Shown: positions 32,348 to 42,919 of the stretch, piece by piece
How positions within the stretch are numbered: position 1 is the stretch's first letter
Layout: every line of letters begins with the position of its first letter
Assembly (NCBI GenBank): GCA_038878695.1
Contig: JAVZVD010000001.1
Coordinates: 496,001-560,000, forward strand
Source: Fervidicoccaceae archaeon
Lineage (GTDB): Archaea > Thermoproteota > Thermoprotei_A > Sulfolobales > Fervidicoccaceae
Direction: 5' to 3'
DNA: 64,000 nt
Notes under the pieces: model-generated
Told to the model about the DNA's origin: nothing
Seen by the model: the letters and a program-made list of their open reading frames with translations, nothing else
Database searches by the model: none
Made by a program: the position numbers and the translations under genes

Positions 32348-33172
32348 ATGGGCGAGAGAATAGCTATCATCGGAGCCGGGAAGATGGGTAGAATTTTAAT
32401 AAAGACGCTCGTGTCCTCCGGCTACTCCGTCGTGGCTACCGGGAGGTCCGAGGCCACGATAAGAGAAGCAGAGGCTCTGGGGGCCATCGCCACGCGCGAC
32501 AACGACCAAGCAGTTAGAAGCGCCGATTTAGTGATATTAGCGGTCAAGCCCTTTCACCTCTCCAACGTGGTAAAGGAAGTAAAACCTGAGAGCTGGGACG
32601 GCAAAGTCGTGCTCTCTATTCTCGCCGGAGTCAAGATAGCCACCATAAAGCGTTTCACCAGAGGCTCCGAAGTCTACAGGGCCATGCCCAACGTGTGCGC
32701 TCTTGTCGGTAAATCATCAACTGCGGTCTCCCACGACGGTGGAGGCAAGGGACCGGGCGCCGAGGTCGTCGAGAGGGTCTTAAGCCAGCTCGGTAGAGTT
32801 TACTGGGTTCCCGAGGAGCTCCTCGACGCCTGGACCGGGCTGGTTGGCTCCGGCCCGGCCTACATAGCAGAGATAATCGATGGACTCGTGCTGGGCGGGC
32901 TGGCCGTCGGGATGCCGAGGGAGCTCGCTCTCGCCTCAATCCTCGACGTCCTCGAGGGGACGGCAGAGTACCTCAGGAGGCTCGGAGTTCACCCGGCTCA
33001 GATGAGAGACGCGGTGATAACGCCCCGGGGAACTACCATTGCCGGCATAGCGGTCTTGGAGAGAGGCAGAGTGAAGTCGACGCTGATCAAGACCGTGCAG
33101 AGCGCCACGAAGAAGTCCGAAGCGCTCAGCAAAATGGTCAACTCCATGGTGGAGGAGGGAGGCGCGAACTGA
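32348..33172 (+). CDS. proC: pyrroline-5-carboxylate reductase
   Basis: 274 residues. NADPH-dependent last step of proline synthesis. Rossmann loop IAIIGAGKMGRILIKTL at the N-terminus, SADLVILAVKPFHL, and the C-terminal dimer domain with LDAWTGLVGSGPAYIAEIIDGL and ITPRGTTIAGIAVLE are all typical. I prefer ATG 32348 over the upstream TTG 32318, because homologues begin next to the Rossmann loop and a TATA-like GTTATTTAGC (32293-32302) would put the transcript start near 32323. Overlaps the DUF711 gene by four bases. Confidence 0.92.
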   Translation: MGERIAIIGAGKMGRILIKTLVSSGYSVVATGRSEATIREAEALGAIATRDNDQAVRSADLVILAVKPFHLSNVVKEVKPESWDGKVVLSILAGVKIATIKRFTRGSEVYRAMPNVCALVGKSSTAVSHDGGGKGPGAEVVERVLSQLGRVYWVPEELLDAWTGLVGSGPAYIAEIIDGLVLGGLAVGMPRELALASILDVLEGTAEYLRRLGVHPAQMRDAVITPRGTTIAGIAVLERGRVKSTLIKTVQSATKKSEALSKMVNSMVEEGGAN

Positions 33173-34254
33173 AGATAAGAGCTCTTACCGCCCACGCGAG
33201 CCCGCGCGATTGGAGTAAAGCTGAGTTAGAGAAGACGTTGCTCGACGCCTCCGAGCAATTAGAGCGCGCGGAGAGATCGCTGAGAAGAGCTCACCTAGAC
33301 GTGTGGTCCAAGCGGGTCTCTCTACCTCCTCCCCCTCCCGGCGTTGACGTGCGCACCCTCGTCTCGGCTGCTCTGAACTTAGACGAGAGCCTCATGATAT
33401 CAATAGGGGGCTTTCTCTCGAGCGACGCGCGCTTGCGAGAGATCAAAGACGCTCTGAGCAGCGGCCTCTTCGCTCACGCCATAGTGGCGAGTAGGGAGGA
33501 TCTGGGGAGGCTCGCCGAGCTCTTGATCGATTGGTCGGCCGAGGAGCCCGAGAACCTCACGAGATTCGCCCTCGACTTCCACGGCGGAGAATTCGTCTCG
33601 CCGTACTTCCCCATTTCTCGCTCTCCTCCCGCTGCTCTGGAGGCGCCTATGCTCACGGTGGCGCTGCTCTACGTTGAAGACGCCGAGGGAGCGCTGAGGA
33701 GAGGAGGGCTCGCCGCTCTCGAGGAGATGCTCATCGATTTCTCCGAGAGGATCAGGGGTGCCCTCTCCGAGGTCGACGACGGGAGGGCGCGCTTGAGGGG
33801 AATAGACTTCTCTCTAAGCCCCTGGATGGAGTCGTCGGTGGCCAAAGTGATCGAAGCGTATGGGCGCTGTCGCCTAGAGGGTGGCCGCTGCATACCAGTC
33901 GTGAGAGACCTGAATCGCGCGTTGAACTCCGAAAGGCTGCGCCCGCTCTCCACGGGCTTCAACGAGTTGATGCTGCCCGTGGCCGAGGACGAGGCGCTCA
34001 AGCTGAAGGCAAAGACCGGGAGCATGCGCGTGGCCGACCTGCTACTCTACGTGCCGGTCTGCCTGGCCGGACTCGACATGGTGGCCTTTCGAGCCGGTCG
34101 CCGAGACCTGCTGACTGTCCTCGACTCTCTCTACTGCTACTCCGAGGTGAAGAGGAGGCCGCTAGGATTCAGGGGAATACCCGTCGAGCCCGAAGAGAAG
34201 GTCGAGAGCATAGAAACCTCGGTCTTCGGAGAGATCCCCGTCATTGAACTCTGA
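33169..34254 (+). CDS. DUF711 (UPF0210) family protein with an apparent CTG start
   Basis: 361 residues if translation starts at CTG 33169. The conserved N-terminus LKIRALTAHASPRDWS is encoded upstream of the first standard start (TTG 33238) with no ATG, GTG or TTG before it; the CTG overlaps the proC stop (CTGA) and is preceded eight bases upstream by GGAGGAGGGA (33151-33160), one of the strongest ribosome sites here. The body has SKRVSLPPPPPGVDVRTLV and STGFNELMLPVAEDEALKLKAKTG, as in DUF711. Function unknown. Ends inside the start of cysS. Confidence 0.75.
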   Translation: MKIRALTAHASPRDWSKAELEKTLLDASEQLERAERSLRRAHLDVWSKRVSLPPPPPGVDVRTLVSAALNLDESLMISIGGFLSSDARLREIKDALSSGLFAHAIVASREDLGRLAELLIDWSAEEPENLTRFALDFHGGEFVSPYFPISRSPPAALEAPMLTVALLYVEDAEGALRRGGLAALEEMLIDFSERIRGALSEVDDGRARLRGIDFSLSPWMESSVAKVIEAYGRCRLEGGRCIPVVRDLNRALNSERLRPLSTGFNELMLPVAEDEALKLKAKTGSMRVADLLLYVPVCLAGLDMVAFRAGRRDLLTVLDSLYCYSEVKRRPLGFRGIPVEPEEKVESIETSVFGEIPVIEL

Positions 34255-35716
34255 GGAGGCTCAAGAGCTCTTGCGGCTGAAGCTGTACAACACGCTCACG
34301 AGACGCGTGGAGGAATTCGAGCCCTCTACCCCGGGCCTGGTCAAGATGTACGTGTGCGGCCCCACCGTCTACGACGAGACGCACGTCGGGCACGCTAGGA
34401 CGTACGTCGCCTTCGACTCTCTCAGGAGATTTATGGAGAGCAGAGGAGCTCTCGTGATCTACGTGCAAAACATCACGGACATCGACGACAAGATCATCAA
34501 GCGGGCTCAAGAGCTGAACGTCGCGTGGAGAGACGTGGCCGAGACCTACATCAAGGACTACGCCGAGGCTCTCCAGAGGCTGGGCGTGGAGCCCGTGATC
34601 CATCCGAGGGTGACCGAGCACATAGACGATATAATCTCTTTCGTGAGCCTCCTCCTCGAGAAAGGCTTCGCCTACGTATCGCACGGCAGCGTTTACTTCG
34701 ACGTGGCGCGCTTCCCCGACTACGGCAGACTATCGGGCAGGCTCGAGCGCGAGTCGTGGAGACAGGAGGAGGAGCTCCTGCGAGAGAAGAGGAACCCCTT
34801 CGACTTCGCCCTCTGGAAGAGGGCGAAGCCGGGGGAGCCGAGCTGGGACAGCCCATGGGGGCCCGGAAGGCCCGGATGGCACATAGAGTGCAGCGTGATG
34901 TCCACGAAGTACCTCGGCGAGGACGTGGACGTGCACGGAGGAGGACAGGACCTGATCTTCCCTCACCACGAGAACGAGAGGGCTCAATGCGAGGCTCTAC
35001 TGGGCAAGAGATGGGTGAGGCACTGGGTCCACACGGGCATGCTCACGGTTCGCGGAGAGAAGATGAGCAAAAGCCTCGGCAACATCGTGACTCTGCGCGA
35101 GCTCCTATCGAAGTTCGATGGGGGAGTCCTAAGAACCTGGATCCTGAGCTCGCACTATAGGTCTCAGCTCGACTTCTTGGAGGAGTCTCTGGAGCAGGCC
35201 AAAAAGGCGAGGGACAGAATAATCGCGGCCCTCAGAAAGGTCGAGGACCTCGTGGCCTCGAGCAGCTCAGACTACTCTCTCAGCGAGAGGGACGTAGAGC
35301 TGGCCTCCAGGATCGCTACGCTGTTCTCGCGCATGGAGGAGAGCCTCGCCGAGGACTTCAACACCGGGAGGGCTCTGGCCGAGGTGTTAGAGGCGGTGAA
35401 GCTCTTCCACCGCGACATCGAGGACTCTCCCAAGCTGGCCCACTTGCTCATGTTGCGACGCGTGCTCGGATTCGCCGACGAGATCTACGGGTTCAGCGTG
35501 GGGCTGGAGAAGCCGGAGCGTCGGGGGATCGAGCGCGAGCTCATAGAGGCGCTCGTTAGAGCTAGAGCCGAGCTGAGGAGGCGAAAGCTCTTCGACGCGG
35601 CCGACGCTCTCAGGGAGGAGCTCAAGCGGCTCGGTGTGATACTCGTAGACCGAGGGACCGAGACTCGCTGGTACTACGCGAGCGAGAGGGCTGGCGAGGA
35701 GCCTCCAGGCCGATAG
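34244..35716 (+). CDS. cysS: cysteinyl-tRNA synthetase
   Basis: 490 residues from TTG 34244, overlapping DUF711 by 11 bases. Class I synthetase: MYVCGPTVYDETHVGHARTYV carries the HIGH-type motif and the first zinc cysteine; WHIECSVMS and HGGGQDLIFPHHENERAQCEA supply other zinc ligands; KMSKS appears as GEKMSKSLGN. The C-terminal anticodon-binding helices are complete. Presence of CysS means Cys-tRNA is made directly rather than through SepRS. Confidence 0.96.
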   Translation: MNSEEAQELLRLKLYNTLTRRVEEFEPSTPGLVKMYVCGPTVYDETHVGHARTYVAFDSLRRFMESRGALVIYVQNITDIDDKIIKRAQELNVAWRDVAETYIKDYAEALQRLGVEPVIHPRVTEHIDDIISFVSLLLEKGFAYVSHGSVYFDVARFPDYGRLSGRLERESWRQEEELLREKRNPFDFALWKRAKPGEPSWDSPWGPGRPGWHIECSVMSTKYLGEDVDVHGGGQDLIFPHHENERAQCEALLGKRWVRHWVHTGMLTVRGEKMSKSLGNIVTLRELLSKFDGGVLRTWILSSHYRSQLDFLEESLEQAKKARDRIIAALRKVEDLVASSSSDYSLSERDVELASRIATLFSRMEESLAEDFNTGRALAEVLEAVKLFHRDIEDSPKLAHLLMLRRVLGFADEIYGFSVGLEKPERRGIERELIEALVRARAELRRRKLFDAADALREELKRLGVILVDRGTETRWYYASERAGEEPPGR

Positions 35717-35804
35717 ACGAAAACTAATGAGACCAGCGGAGCTCCCGGCGCCGCGGCGTAATCCGCTGCCCGCGACTCGGAGCTCGTGAAAATGTGAACA
35801 ATCG

Positions 35805-36581
35805 ATGCGGAGGCGCGTGGGAGAGCGCTTGCCGAGAGGGGGCCTCGGCCTCGCCTGGCCGCGCGTGATCGCGGCTCTGTTGGAAGCATCGAGGTTCTAC
35901 GAGCTCGCGAACAAAATCATGAGCCTAGGAACCGTGGGCTATCTGAGGAGAGCGGCGGCCCGCGGCCTCAGAAAGTGCGAGGGCCCACTCCTCGACGCGG
36001 GCAGCGGCCCGGGCCAGATGCTCGTTGAAGCCCTGCGAGCCGGGGCCAAGCCCAGCGTCTTCGTAGCACTGGACCCGCTCGAGGAGATGCTGAGATTGAT
36101 TGGGGGGGTCGACGAGCTGGCGCTCGAGAGAGTGCGCGGGGTATTCGAGAGGCTACCCCTCAGGAGCGGCGCCTTCGAGTGCGTGGCGACGAGCTTCGCG
36201 CTGCGCGACGCATTAGACGTTTACAGAGCTCTCAGAGAGCTGTCAGCGGTCGTTGGGCCGGGCGGTCGACTCGTGATCTTGGAACTTCACAGACCCCGCG
36301 AGCCGGTGAGGAGGATCCTTGTGGAGCTGTACTTCAACTTGGCTCCAAGGATAGCTGGGGCGATCGTCGCCGGACACCGAGGGCTCAAGCTCTACGGAGC
36401 TCTGCCGTTGACGATGCGCCTGCTACCTCCGGGGAGACTCTACGAAGCGGTGCTTAGGAAATTGGGCCTGATCGCTTCATCGAGGCTGTTTTTCGCGTCC
36501 TCGGTGGCCATAACCGTGGGCGTGAAGCCGCTCTCGCGGGCACGGCCCGCGGCCGCCTCAGGTGACCCTGATCTTCGCTAG
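35805..36581 (+). CDS. UbiE/MenG-like class I methyltransferase
   Basis: 258 residues from ATG 35805. AdoMet motif LLDAGSGPGQMLVEAL, then VALDPLEEML, FECVATSFALRDALD and VVGPGGRLVILELHRP, a pattern very like UbiE/COQ5 quinone C-methyltransferases, which have 'F-GLRN--d' and 'kPGG---ilef--P'. It may methylate a thermoplasmaquinone or similar quinone ring, or a lipid; no quinone genes are adjacent. Convergent with atpI, whose end overlaps it by 24 bases. Confidence 0.7.
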   Translation: MRRRVGERLPRGGLGLAWPRVIAALLEASRFYELANKIMSLGTVGYLRRAAARGLRKCEGPLLDAGSGPGQMLVEALRAGAKPSVFVALDPLEEMLRLIGGVDELALERVRGVFERLPLRSGAFECVATSFALRDALDVYRALRELSAVVGPGGRLVILELHRPREPVRRILVELYFNLAPRIAGAIVAGHRGLKLYGALPLTMRLLPPGRLYEAVLRKLGLIASSRLFFASSVAITVGVKPLSRARPAAASGDPDLR

Positions 36582-38579
36582 AGCCACGACGGGGCGGAAC
36601 GGGAAGCCCGTGCCGAGGTAGAACTTCGTGAACCACTCGTAGAAGTGCAGCCTCAGCGTGTGAGCGAACACTATGATGCCCTCTAGAGCTATCGCCATCA
36701 GATTGCCTATCGCGTATATCAAGAGAGCAGCCGCGCTTCCGAGGACCCCACCATTGACGAGCTCGGCCAACAGCATGAAGCCTACCACCATCCCACTGTG
36801 AGCCACGGCTAGGCCCATGATCCTGAGGAAAGAGGCGGTGTTGCCTATCACGAGGAGGACGCTCTCGAACAACTCCAGGAAAGCCGCGCCGAGGCTCGCT
36901 CTGGCGTGAGAGAGGCCGTGCTTCACTCCCTCAATGATGGGCTCTAACATCAGCAGACCAAAGAGGGAGGCTAGGCATCCGTACCTGGTCAAGGCGCCCT
37001 CGAAGGTCGCGGCTCCGCCGAACGTCGCGTCGTAGATCACTAAGCCAGCGGTCTTAAGGTCAAAGAAGAGGAAGGGGTAGGTGGCGAATAGGAAGAGCAG
37101 GAACTTGGGGAGCCTCACGGTCAGGGCATCCTCTACGTTCCCAGCGAGGATGGAGTTCACCACTCCGAAGAGCGTCCCGCTGATTAGCATCACGGCCGCG
37201 AGCCTGAAGGCCGCGAGCATCAGGAGCTCGAAGGCCCCTCCCTCGGCTCCAGCTTCTATGGGCGAGGCGAGCGGCGGGTGACCGTGCCAAAGCAGCTCGG
37301 AGAGGCCCGTCACAGGGCCGAAGAACTCGCCGGCGAGGACTCCCGAGACGAAAGAGGCGGCTCCCAAGTAGAGAGCGAGCATCCCTAGAATTTCTCTGGT
37401 CTCTCTACCTCTAGCCGTCTTCAACACCAGCGCTCCGAAGGCCATGATCGCTAGCGCGTGGCCCGCGTCGGGGAACATGAGAGCGTAGAGTAGGGGGAAC
37501 GTGACTGCGACGAAGATCGTCGGCACGAGCTCGTGCGAGGCCGGGGTCCCGTACTGCGTCACCAGCCAGTGGAAGGGCTTTAGAGGCTTAGGCACCCTAA
37601 CCAAGGTGGGTTGAGCCCCCCTCTCCTCGGACCCCCTCACCGTGGAGCCTATGAGCAACAAGTAGCGGCCCCCGGTGGCCTTATCGATAGCCTCGACGAA
37701 CTCCTTCTCCTTCCTCTCGGGCACGTACCCTGCCAGAAACGCCATTCTACCGACTCGCAGAAGCGAGGAGAGGACCCTGTAGACCTCTCTCAACGTGTAG
37801 AACGTAGCGTGGAAGAGCCGCAGCTCGTCCGCTCGCGACGCTATTTCTCGGCGCATGCTCCGCAGCCTGTCCTCGAACCTCTCGATGTCCTCGACAATAG
37901 CGCGGTAAGCGAGCGACGGAGTCCTCGGATAGTTCTCGGGGATCTGGAGAGGCTTGAAGCCCCCCCTCTCCAACATCTTAGAGAGCGAGGGGAAGTCCTC
38001 GGAGCGGCAGATCAACACGACGCTGGCCGAGTCGTCCTCGCGTACCATCAAGGCTACATGGGGGATTCTCCTCTCCTCGAGCGAGCGGAAAACCTCCTCC
38101 AGTTTCTGAAGAGTCATGCTGCCCACCGCGACTTTGACCCGCTCGAGCCGCGAGAGCTCATCCAGGTCCACGTCGAAGTCCTTGAAGTGCTCGAGCTCCT
38201 CTCTCCTGCTCGTCAACTGCGCCAACGTCTCTCTAGATCTCTCGATCTCCTCTATCACGCGGTCTAAAGGCTCCTCGATTTGCGCGAAAGCCCTGAGCGC
38301 TCGCTCAGCGGATTCCCTCCACCCACCCTCGCCAACGACGAGCTCGCCGGTCGCGTCAGAGAGCTCGAGGCCGGCCTCTCTCAGGTATCTGTCCACTTTA
38401 TCGAGCTTGCTCGAGAGCTCGCCGAGGACCCTGCGCGAGTAGGCGTCCTCCTCGCCCTCGAGCTTCGGCCTCGCGGGATGAAAGGTCCCGAGCTCAGCCA
38501 GAGAGGCCACGAGCTTGGGAACGTCGCTCTCTGCTACGATCAGGCCGACCTCGGCGAGTCTCTCGGGCACGAGCGACAA
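36558..38579 (-). CDS. atpI: A-type ATP synthase subunit I (stator membrane subunit a)
   Basis: 673 residues. Provides the ion half-channels and binds the peripheral stalks. A cytoplasmic coiled-coil N-terminal half (LDRVIEEIERSRETLAQLTSRREELEHF) is followed by about seven membrane helices with FPDAGHALAIMAFGALV, and the channel-region RLHFYEWFTKFYLGTGFPF at the end. I chose TTG 38579, which follows a GAGGAGG ribosome site and begins where homologues begin (LSLVPERLAEVGLIV); the longer frame would include the divergent promoter. Transcribed away from the other atp genes. Confidence 0.9.
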   Translation of the reverse strand: MSLVPERLAEVGLIVAESDVPKLVASLAELGTFHPARPKLEGEEDAYSRRVLGELSSKLDKVDRYLREAGLELSDATGELVVGEGGWRESAERALRAFAQIEEPLDRVIEEIERSRETLAQLTSRREELEHFKDFDVDLDELSRLERVKVAVGSMTLQKLEEVFRSLEERRIPHVALMVREDDSASVVLICRSEDFPSLSKMLERGGFKPLQIPENYPRTPSLAYRAIVEDIERFEDRLRSMRREIASRADELRLFHATFYTLREVYRVLSSLLRVGRMAFLAGYVPERKEKEFVEAIDKATGGRYLLLIGSTVRGSEERGAQPTLVRVPKPLKPFHWLVTQYGTPASHELVPTIFVAVTFPLLYALMFPDAGHALAIMAFGALVLKTARGRETREILGMLALYLGAASFVSGVLAGEFFGPVTGLSELLWHGHPPLASPIEAGAEGGAFELLMLAAFRLAAVMLISGTLFGVVNSILAGNVEDALTVRLPKFLLFLFATYPFLFFDLKTAGLVIYDATFGGAATFEGALTRYGCLASLFGLLMLEPIIEGVKHGLSHARASLGAAFLELFESVLLVIGNTASFLRIMGLAVAHSGMVVGFMLLAELVNGGVLGSAAALLIYAIGNLMAIALEGIIVFAHTLRLHFYEWFTKFYLGTGFPFRPVVALAKIRVT

Positions 38580-38666
38580 GCCGTCGCGCCTCCTCGCGAG
38601 CGATATCCCGCGCAGAGGGGTCCGAGCGGGGGCTAAAATGATTGAGTGCGCCGAGAGCGCGGCAAT

Positions 38667-38675
38667 GTTTAAAAT
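38667..38675. promoter_or_regulatory. shared TATA element of the divergent atpI and atpF operons
   Basis: TTTAAAAT (38668-38675) is nearly palindromic and reads as TATA on both strands. It predicts starts near 38698 (plus, 25 bases before ATG of atpF) and near 38645 (minus, about 65 bases before atpI). This would keep both halves of the ATPase under one control point. Confidence 0.5.
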
Positions 38676-38722
38676 ACGTTGATAATTCACGATAGCGCGA
38701 GTTTCGGAGGCGCGCTGAGCGG

Positions 38723-39037
38723 ATGGACCCCCTCCTCCAGGGGAAGATCGTAGTGATAGGGGGCGAGGACCTCGCCACGGCCTACGGGTTACTCGGTTGC
38801 GAGACGAGAATAGCATCCTCGCCGGACGAGCTGCTCAGCGTGCTCGAGGAGGTCGTTGCAGCGGACGACGTGGCCCTAATACTGATCTCCCAGGAACTCT
38901 CCGAGCCCGTCCGAGGGGAAGTAGACGCTCTCATAGCCAGGACCAAGAAAATAATCTCGTATCTACCGACGCCGACAAGCGAGGGCAGGCCTATCGACAT
39001 GCGTAAGCTCCTGCTCAAAGCGCTGGGCTTCGGGTAA
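38723..39037 (+). CDS. atpF: A-type ATP synthase subunit F
   Basis: 104 residues from ATG 38723. Central-stalk subunit with a CheY-like fold: KIVVIGGEDLATAYGLLG, DVALILISQEL, and ISYLPTPTS near the end, as in archaeal subunit F. First gene of the plus-strand order F-E-A-B-D-K. Confidence 0.88.
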   Translation: MDPLLQGKIVVIGGEDLATAYGLLGCETRIASSPDELLSVLEEVVAADDVALILISQELSEPVRGEVDALIARTKKIISYLPTPTSEGRPIDMRKLLLKALGFG

Positions 39038-39061
39038 GATGAATGGTGTGCTGGTGATAGC

Positions 39062-39691
39062 TTGGCCGAGGTGCGCGGAGACTTAGTTAGGCTCGTCGAC
39101 TCAGTGATAGAAGAGGCCCTCGCTAGGGCGAGGAAGGAAATAGAGGAGGTCTATAGCGCATCCTCTAAGATTCTCGACGAAGCCCGCTCTGCGCTCGAAT
39201 CGAAGATAGAGCGCGGGCTACTTGAGAGCTACTCGAGAGCGCTCGAGTCATTGAAGAGCGCCGAGGCCTCGGCGGAGAGCTCCATCAGGATGAAGCTCTC
39301 CGAGGTGAAGTCCAAGTGGATAAACGAAGCTCTCGGGGTCATACGAAGCGAGGTCCTCTCGTGGCGCGGTGAGAGGCTCAAGAAAATACTCGAGAAGCTC
39401 CTAGAGGACCTGATCTCGAAGGCGCCCGAGGGATTGAGCATCAAGCTATTGGCTCCCCCCTCATCGGCTGAGGCTCTTAGGTCCCTCCTCGAGCGAGGCG
39501 GCGCTGCCGATTCCGCTCGAGAGAGGAAGCTCAGGCTCGTGGTGGAGATCGATGAGAAGATAAGCTCGGGGTTCAGAGCGGTCTCGGAGGACGGGAAGAT
39601 CTCGTTCGATTACACGCTCGAGCGATCTCTAGAGCACTTAAGACCCGCTCTGGAGGCTATGCTCTCGGAGGAGCTATTTGGGGAGAGGTGA
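39062..39691 (+). CDS. atpE: A-type ATP synthase subunit E (peripheral stalk)
   Basis: 209 residues from TTG 39062. Long charged helix over the first 120 residues ([28 protein letters not shown]) and a C-terminal alpha-beta head ([32 protein letters not shown]). It normally forms the stalk with subunit H/G, whose gene is not seen here. Confidence 0.88.
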   Translation: MAEVRGDLVRLVDSVIEEALARARKEIEEVYSASSKILDEARSALESKIERGLLESYSRALESLKSAEASAESSIRMKLSEVKSKWINEALGVIRSEVLSWRGERLKKILEKLLEDLISKAPEGLSIKLLAPPSSAEALRSLLERGGAADSARERKLRLVVEIDEKISSGFRAVSEDGKISFDYTLERSLEHLRPALEAMLSEELFGER

Positions 39692-39698
39692 GCGAACC

Positions 39699-41486
39699 GT
39701 GGGCGTAAGAGGTAGAATAGTTCGCGTATCGGGCCCCCTCGTCGTGGCCGACAACATGACGGGAGCCCAGATGTACGAGATGGTGGAGGTCGGCGAGGAC
39801 AGGCTCGTGGGCGAGATAAATAAGATGCGAGGAGACCTGGCCTACATACAGGTCTACGAGTCGACCTCCGGGCTGAGACCCGGGGAGCCCGTCTACGGGA
39901 CGGGCGGACCTCTCAGCGTGGAGCTCGGACCGGGTCTGCTCTCTCAGATCTACGACGGCATCCAGAGACCGCTGAACGTCATTAAGGATCTAATGGGGGA
40001 CATTTTCATCAGGAGAGGGGTCAAAGTCTACCCCCTCTCCCGCGAGGCCCAATGGCACTTCGTGCCCAGAGAGGACTTGAAGCCGGGGACCGAGGTCTCG
40101 GGAGGAGACTTGTTGGGCACGGTCCAGGAGACCCCCCTCATTGAGCACAGAGTAATGGTGCCGCCCGGCTTGCGCGGGAGATTGGTCGAGCTCTCCCCGG
40201 AGGGACGTTACGGGGTCGAGGACGCGATAGCCGTCGTGGAGCACGACGGGCGTAAAGACGAGGTGAGGCTGCATCACAGGTGGCCGGCTAGGCTGCCCAG
40301 ACCGTTCGTCGAGAAGTTGGAGCCCACGGAGCCTCTGATAACCGGGACGAGGATCATAGATACGCTGTTCCCCATGGCCAAGGGAGGCACCGGCGCTATC
40401 CCCGGGGGCTTCGGCACGGGAAAGACCGTCACGCTTCACAGCTTGGCTCAGTGGAGCGCCGCGAGGGTGGTCATCTACATAGGATGCGGCGAGAGGGGCA
40501 ACGAGATGACGGAGGTCCTCGAGAGATTTCCCAAGTATAAAGATCCGTGGACTGGCAGACCTCTGATGGAGAGGACCATACTGATAGCCAACACGAGCAA
40601 CATGCCGGTGGCGGCGAGAGAGGCCAGCATATACGTGGGAGTGACGATGGCCGAGTACTATAGAGATCAGGGCTACGACGTGCTGCTCGTCGCCGACTCC
40701 ACGAGCAGGTGGGCCGAGGCGCTCAGAGAGATTGGGGGGAGACTCGAGGAGATGCCGGCGGAGGAGGGCTTCCCGAGCTATCTCGCGTCCAGAATAGCGG
40801 AGTTCTACGAAAGAGCGGGCAGAGTCGTCGCGGTCGGCTCCCCTCGGAGAATCGGCTCCGTAACGTTGGTGGGAGCAGTCAGCCCGCCCGGCGGAGACTT
40901 CACCGAGCCTGTAACGAGCCATACCAGGAGGTTCATAAGGGTCTTCTGGGCTCTCGACACCGCTCTGGCTTACTCCAGGCACTACCCGGCGATAAACTGG
41001 ATCCTGAGCTACAGCGCCTACGCCGATACCGTGGCGGACTGGTGGACGCGAGAGACGGGACCCCAGTGGAAGAGGCTCAGGGAAATCGCGATGGAGGTTC
41101 TCCTCAGAGAGGACGAGATAAAGGAGATAGTTAGGTTAGTCGGCACCGAGGGGCTTTCAGAGCAGGACAAGCTCGTTCTCTTGGCTTCCAGGCTCCTCAA
41201 GGAGGGCTTCCTCAAGCAGAACGCCTACGATCCCATCGACGCCTTCGCGACTCCCCTCAAGCAGTACAAGCTCCTCGAGGCCATCGTGAGCTTCTACGAG
41301 GAGGCGCTGAAGCTCGTCAGGGCTGGCAAGGTGACTGTCGCCACCATACAGAGCGAGATGTCCGAGCTCCTGGCGGAGCTCATGAGGGCGCGCTTCCAAG
41401 TGACTAACGAGCAGCTCGACAAGGTGGACTCACTACGAGATAGACTCCTCCGAAAGCTCAACGAGCTGGGGGGTGGTAGGGCATGA
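39699..41486 (+). CDS. atpA: A-type ATP synthase catalytic subunit A
   Basis: 595 residues. Catalytic subunit; P loop GGFGTGKTV, the insertion (non-homologous region) after [31 protein letters not shown] and [19 protein letters not shown] chose GTG 39699, six bases after GAGAGGTGAG and immediately before the conserved [19 protein letters not shown] 39678 upstream would overlap atpE. Overlaps atpB by four bases (ATGA). Confidence 0.97.
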   Translation: MGVRGRIVRVSGPLVVADNMTGAQMYEMVEVGEDRLVGEINKMRGDLAYIQVYESTSGLRPGEPVYGTGGPLSVELGPGLLSQIYDGIQRPLNVIKDLMGDIFIRRGVKVYPLSREAQWHFVPREDLKPGTEVSGGDLLGTVQETPLIEHRVMVPPGLRGRLVELSPEGRYGVEDAIAVVEHDGRKDEVRLHHRWPARLPRPFVEKLEPTEPLITGTRIIDTLFPMAKGGTGAIPGGFGTGKTVTLHSLAQWSAARVVIYIGCGERGNEMTEVLERFPKYKDPWTGRPLMERTILIANTSNMPVAAREASIYVGVTMAEYYRDQGYDVLLVADSTSRWAEALREIGGRLEEMPAEEGFPSYLASRIAEFYERAGRVVAVGSPRRIGSVTLVGAVSPPGGDFTEPVTSHTRRFIRVFWALDTALAYSRHYPAINWILSYSAYADTVADWWTRETGPQWKRLREIAMEVLLREDEIKEIVRLVGTEGLSEQDKLVLLASRLLKEGFLKQNAYDPIDAFATPLKQYKLLEAIVSFYEEALKLVRAGKVTVATIQSEMSELLAELMRARFQVTNEQLDKVDSLRDRLLRKLNELGGGRA

Positions 41487-42904
41487 GCTCGAGGGCGAGC
41501 AGGGCCAGACCCCTGGGCCTGATCGAGTACGAGACCATCGAGGCCGTCTCCGGGCCGCTCGTCTTCGTGAGAGGCGCCTCGATGGTAGCCTACGACGAGC
41601 TGGTCGAGGTAGAGCTCCCCAGCGGCGAGAAGAGGCGCGGCAGAGTGCTCGACGTTAGCAGAGACGTGGCGGTGGTGCAAGTCTTCGAGGGAACCACCGG
41701 CGTAACCACCGTGGGAACGAAGGTCAGATTCCTCGGTAGGACCCTAGAGATCCCGGTCTCCGACGACATGCTGGGGAGAATATTCAACGGATTGGGGGAG
41801 CCTATAGATGGAGGCCCGCCGATCGTGGCCGAGGAGACGAGAGACGTGAACGGGGCGCCGCTCAACCCGGCCTCGAGAGCTTATCCCGAGCACTTCATAC
41901 AGACGGGAGTGAGCGCTATAGACGGTATGAACACCCTCGTGAGGGGGCAGAAGCTGCCTCTCTTCAGCGGCAGCGGCCTCCCTCACAACATGTTGGCCGC
42001 TCAGATCGCCAGGCAGGCGACGGTTAGGGGAGAGGGAGAAGAGTTCGCGGTAGTCTTCGCGGCGATGGGAATAAAACACGACGAGGCCCTGTTCTTTAGG
42101 AGATTCTTCGAGAAGACCGGAGCAATGAGCAGAGTAGCTATGTTCTTGAACTTAGCCAACGAGCCGGCCATGATAAGGCTCGTGACGCCTAGAGCAGCTC
42201 TCACTCTAGCCGAGTACCTGGCATTCGAGAGGGACATGCACGTTCTCGTCATATTGACCGACATGACCAACTACGCCGAGGCTCTCCGAGAGATAAGCGC
42301 GGCCAGAGAGGAGGTGCCGGGCAGGCAGGGCTACCCGGGCTACATGTACAGCGATCTGGCTTCGATATACGAGAGAGCGGGCAGGGTCCACGGCAAGAAG
42401 GGCAGCATAACGCAAATGCCTATACTCACCATGCCAAACGACGATATAACCCACCCCATCCCAGACCTCACAGGCTACATCACTGAGGGCCAGATAGTGC
42501 TTGACAGAAGCCTTCACAATAGGGGCATCTATCCGCCGGTCAACGTCTTGATGAGCCTCTCCAGGCTCATGAAGGAGGGCATCGGTAAGGGCAAGACGAG
42601 GGAGGATCACGCCAACGTCTCCGACCAGCTCTACGCGGCCTACAGCAGGGCTCAGGAGCTGAGAGGGCTCGCCACGATCATCGGCGAGGAGAGCCTCAGC
42701 CCGGTCGACAAGAGGTATTTGAGATTCGCTGAGGCCTTCGAGAGGAGATTCCTGAGTCAGGGGGTCACGGAGAATAGGAGCATAGAGGAGACCCTAGACA
42801 TAGCGTGGGAGGTGCTGAGCATTTTGCCAGAGACTGAGCTGACCAACATCAGGCCGGAATTCATAGAGAGATACTACCGCGGCGAGAGGCGCCTCCCAAG
42901 CTGA
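41483..42904 (+). CDS. atpB: A-type ATP synthase regulatory subunit B
   Basis: 473 residues from ATG 41483. Non-catalytic partner of [32 protein letters not shown] in place of a P loop, [36 protein letters not shown], and [29 protein letters not shown]. Normal length; complete. Confidence 0.97.
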   Translation: MSSRASRARPLGLIEYETIEAVSGPLVFVRGASMVAYDELVEVELPSGEKRRGRVLDVSRDVAVVQVFEGTTGVTTVGTKVRFLGRTLEIPVSDDMLGRIFNGLGEPIDGGPPIVAEETRDVNGAPLNPASRAYPEHFIQTGVSAIDGMNTLVRGQKLPLFSGSGLPHNMLAAQIARQATVRGEGEEFAVVFAAMGIKHDEALFFRRFFEKTGAMSRVAMFLNLANEPAMIRLVTPRAALTLAEYLAFERDMHVLVILTDMTNYAEALREISAAREEVPGRQGYPGYMYSDLASIYERAGRVHGKKGSITQMPILTMPNDDITHPIPDLTGYITEGQIVLDRSLHNRGIYPPVNVLMSLSRLMKEGIGKGKTREDHANVSDQLYAAYSRAQELRGLATIIGEESLSPVDKRYLRFAEAFERRFLSQGVTENRSIEETLDIAWEVLSILPETELTNIRPEFIERYYRGERRLPS

Positions 42905-42919
42905 AGAGGCTGAATTCGC

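Noticed and set aside
38580-38816. Longer atpI frame with about 79 extra residues
   Set aside because: It would read through the divergent atpI/atpF promoter and the start of atpF; TTG 38579 has a strong ribosome site and matches homologues.
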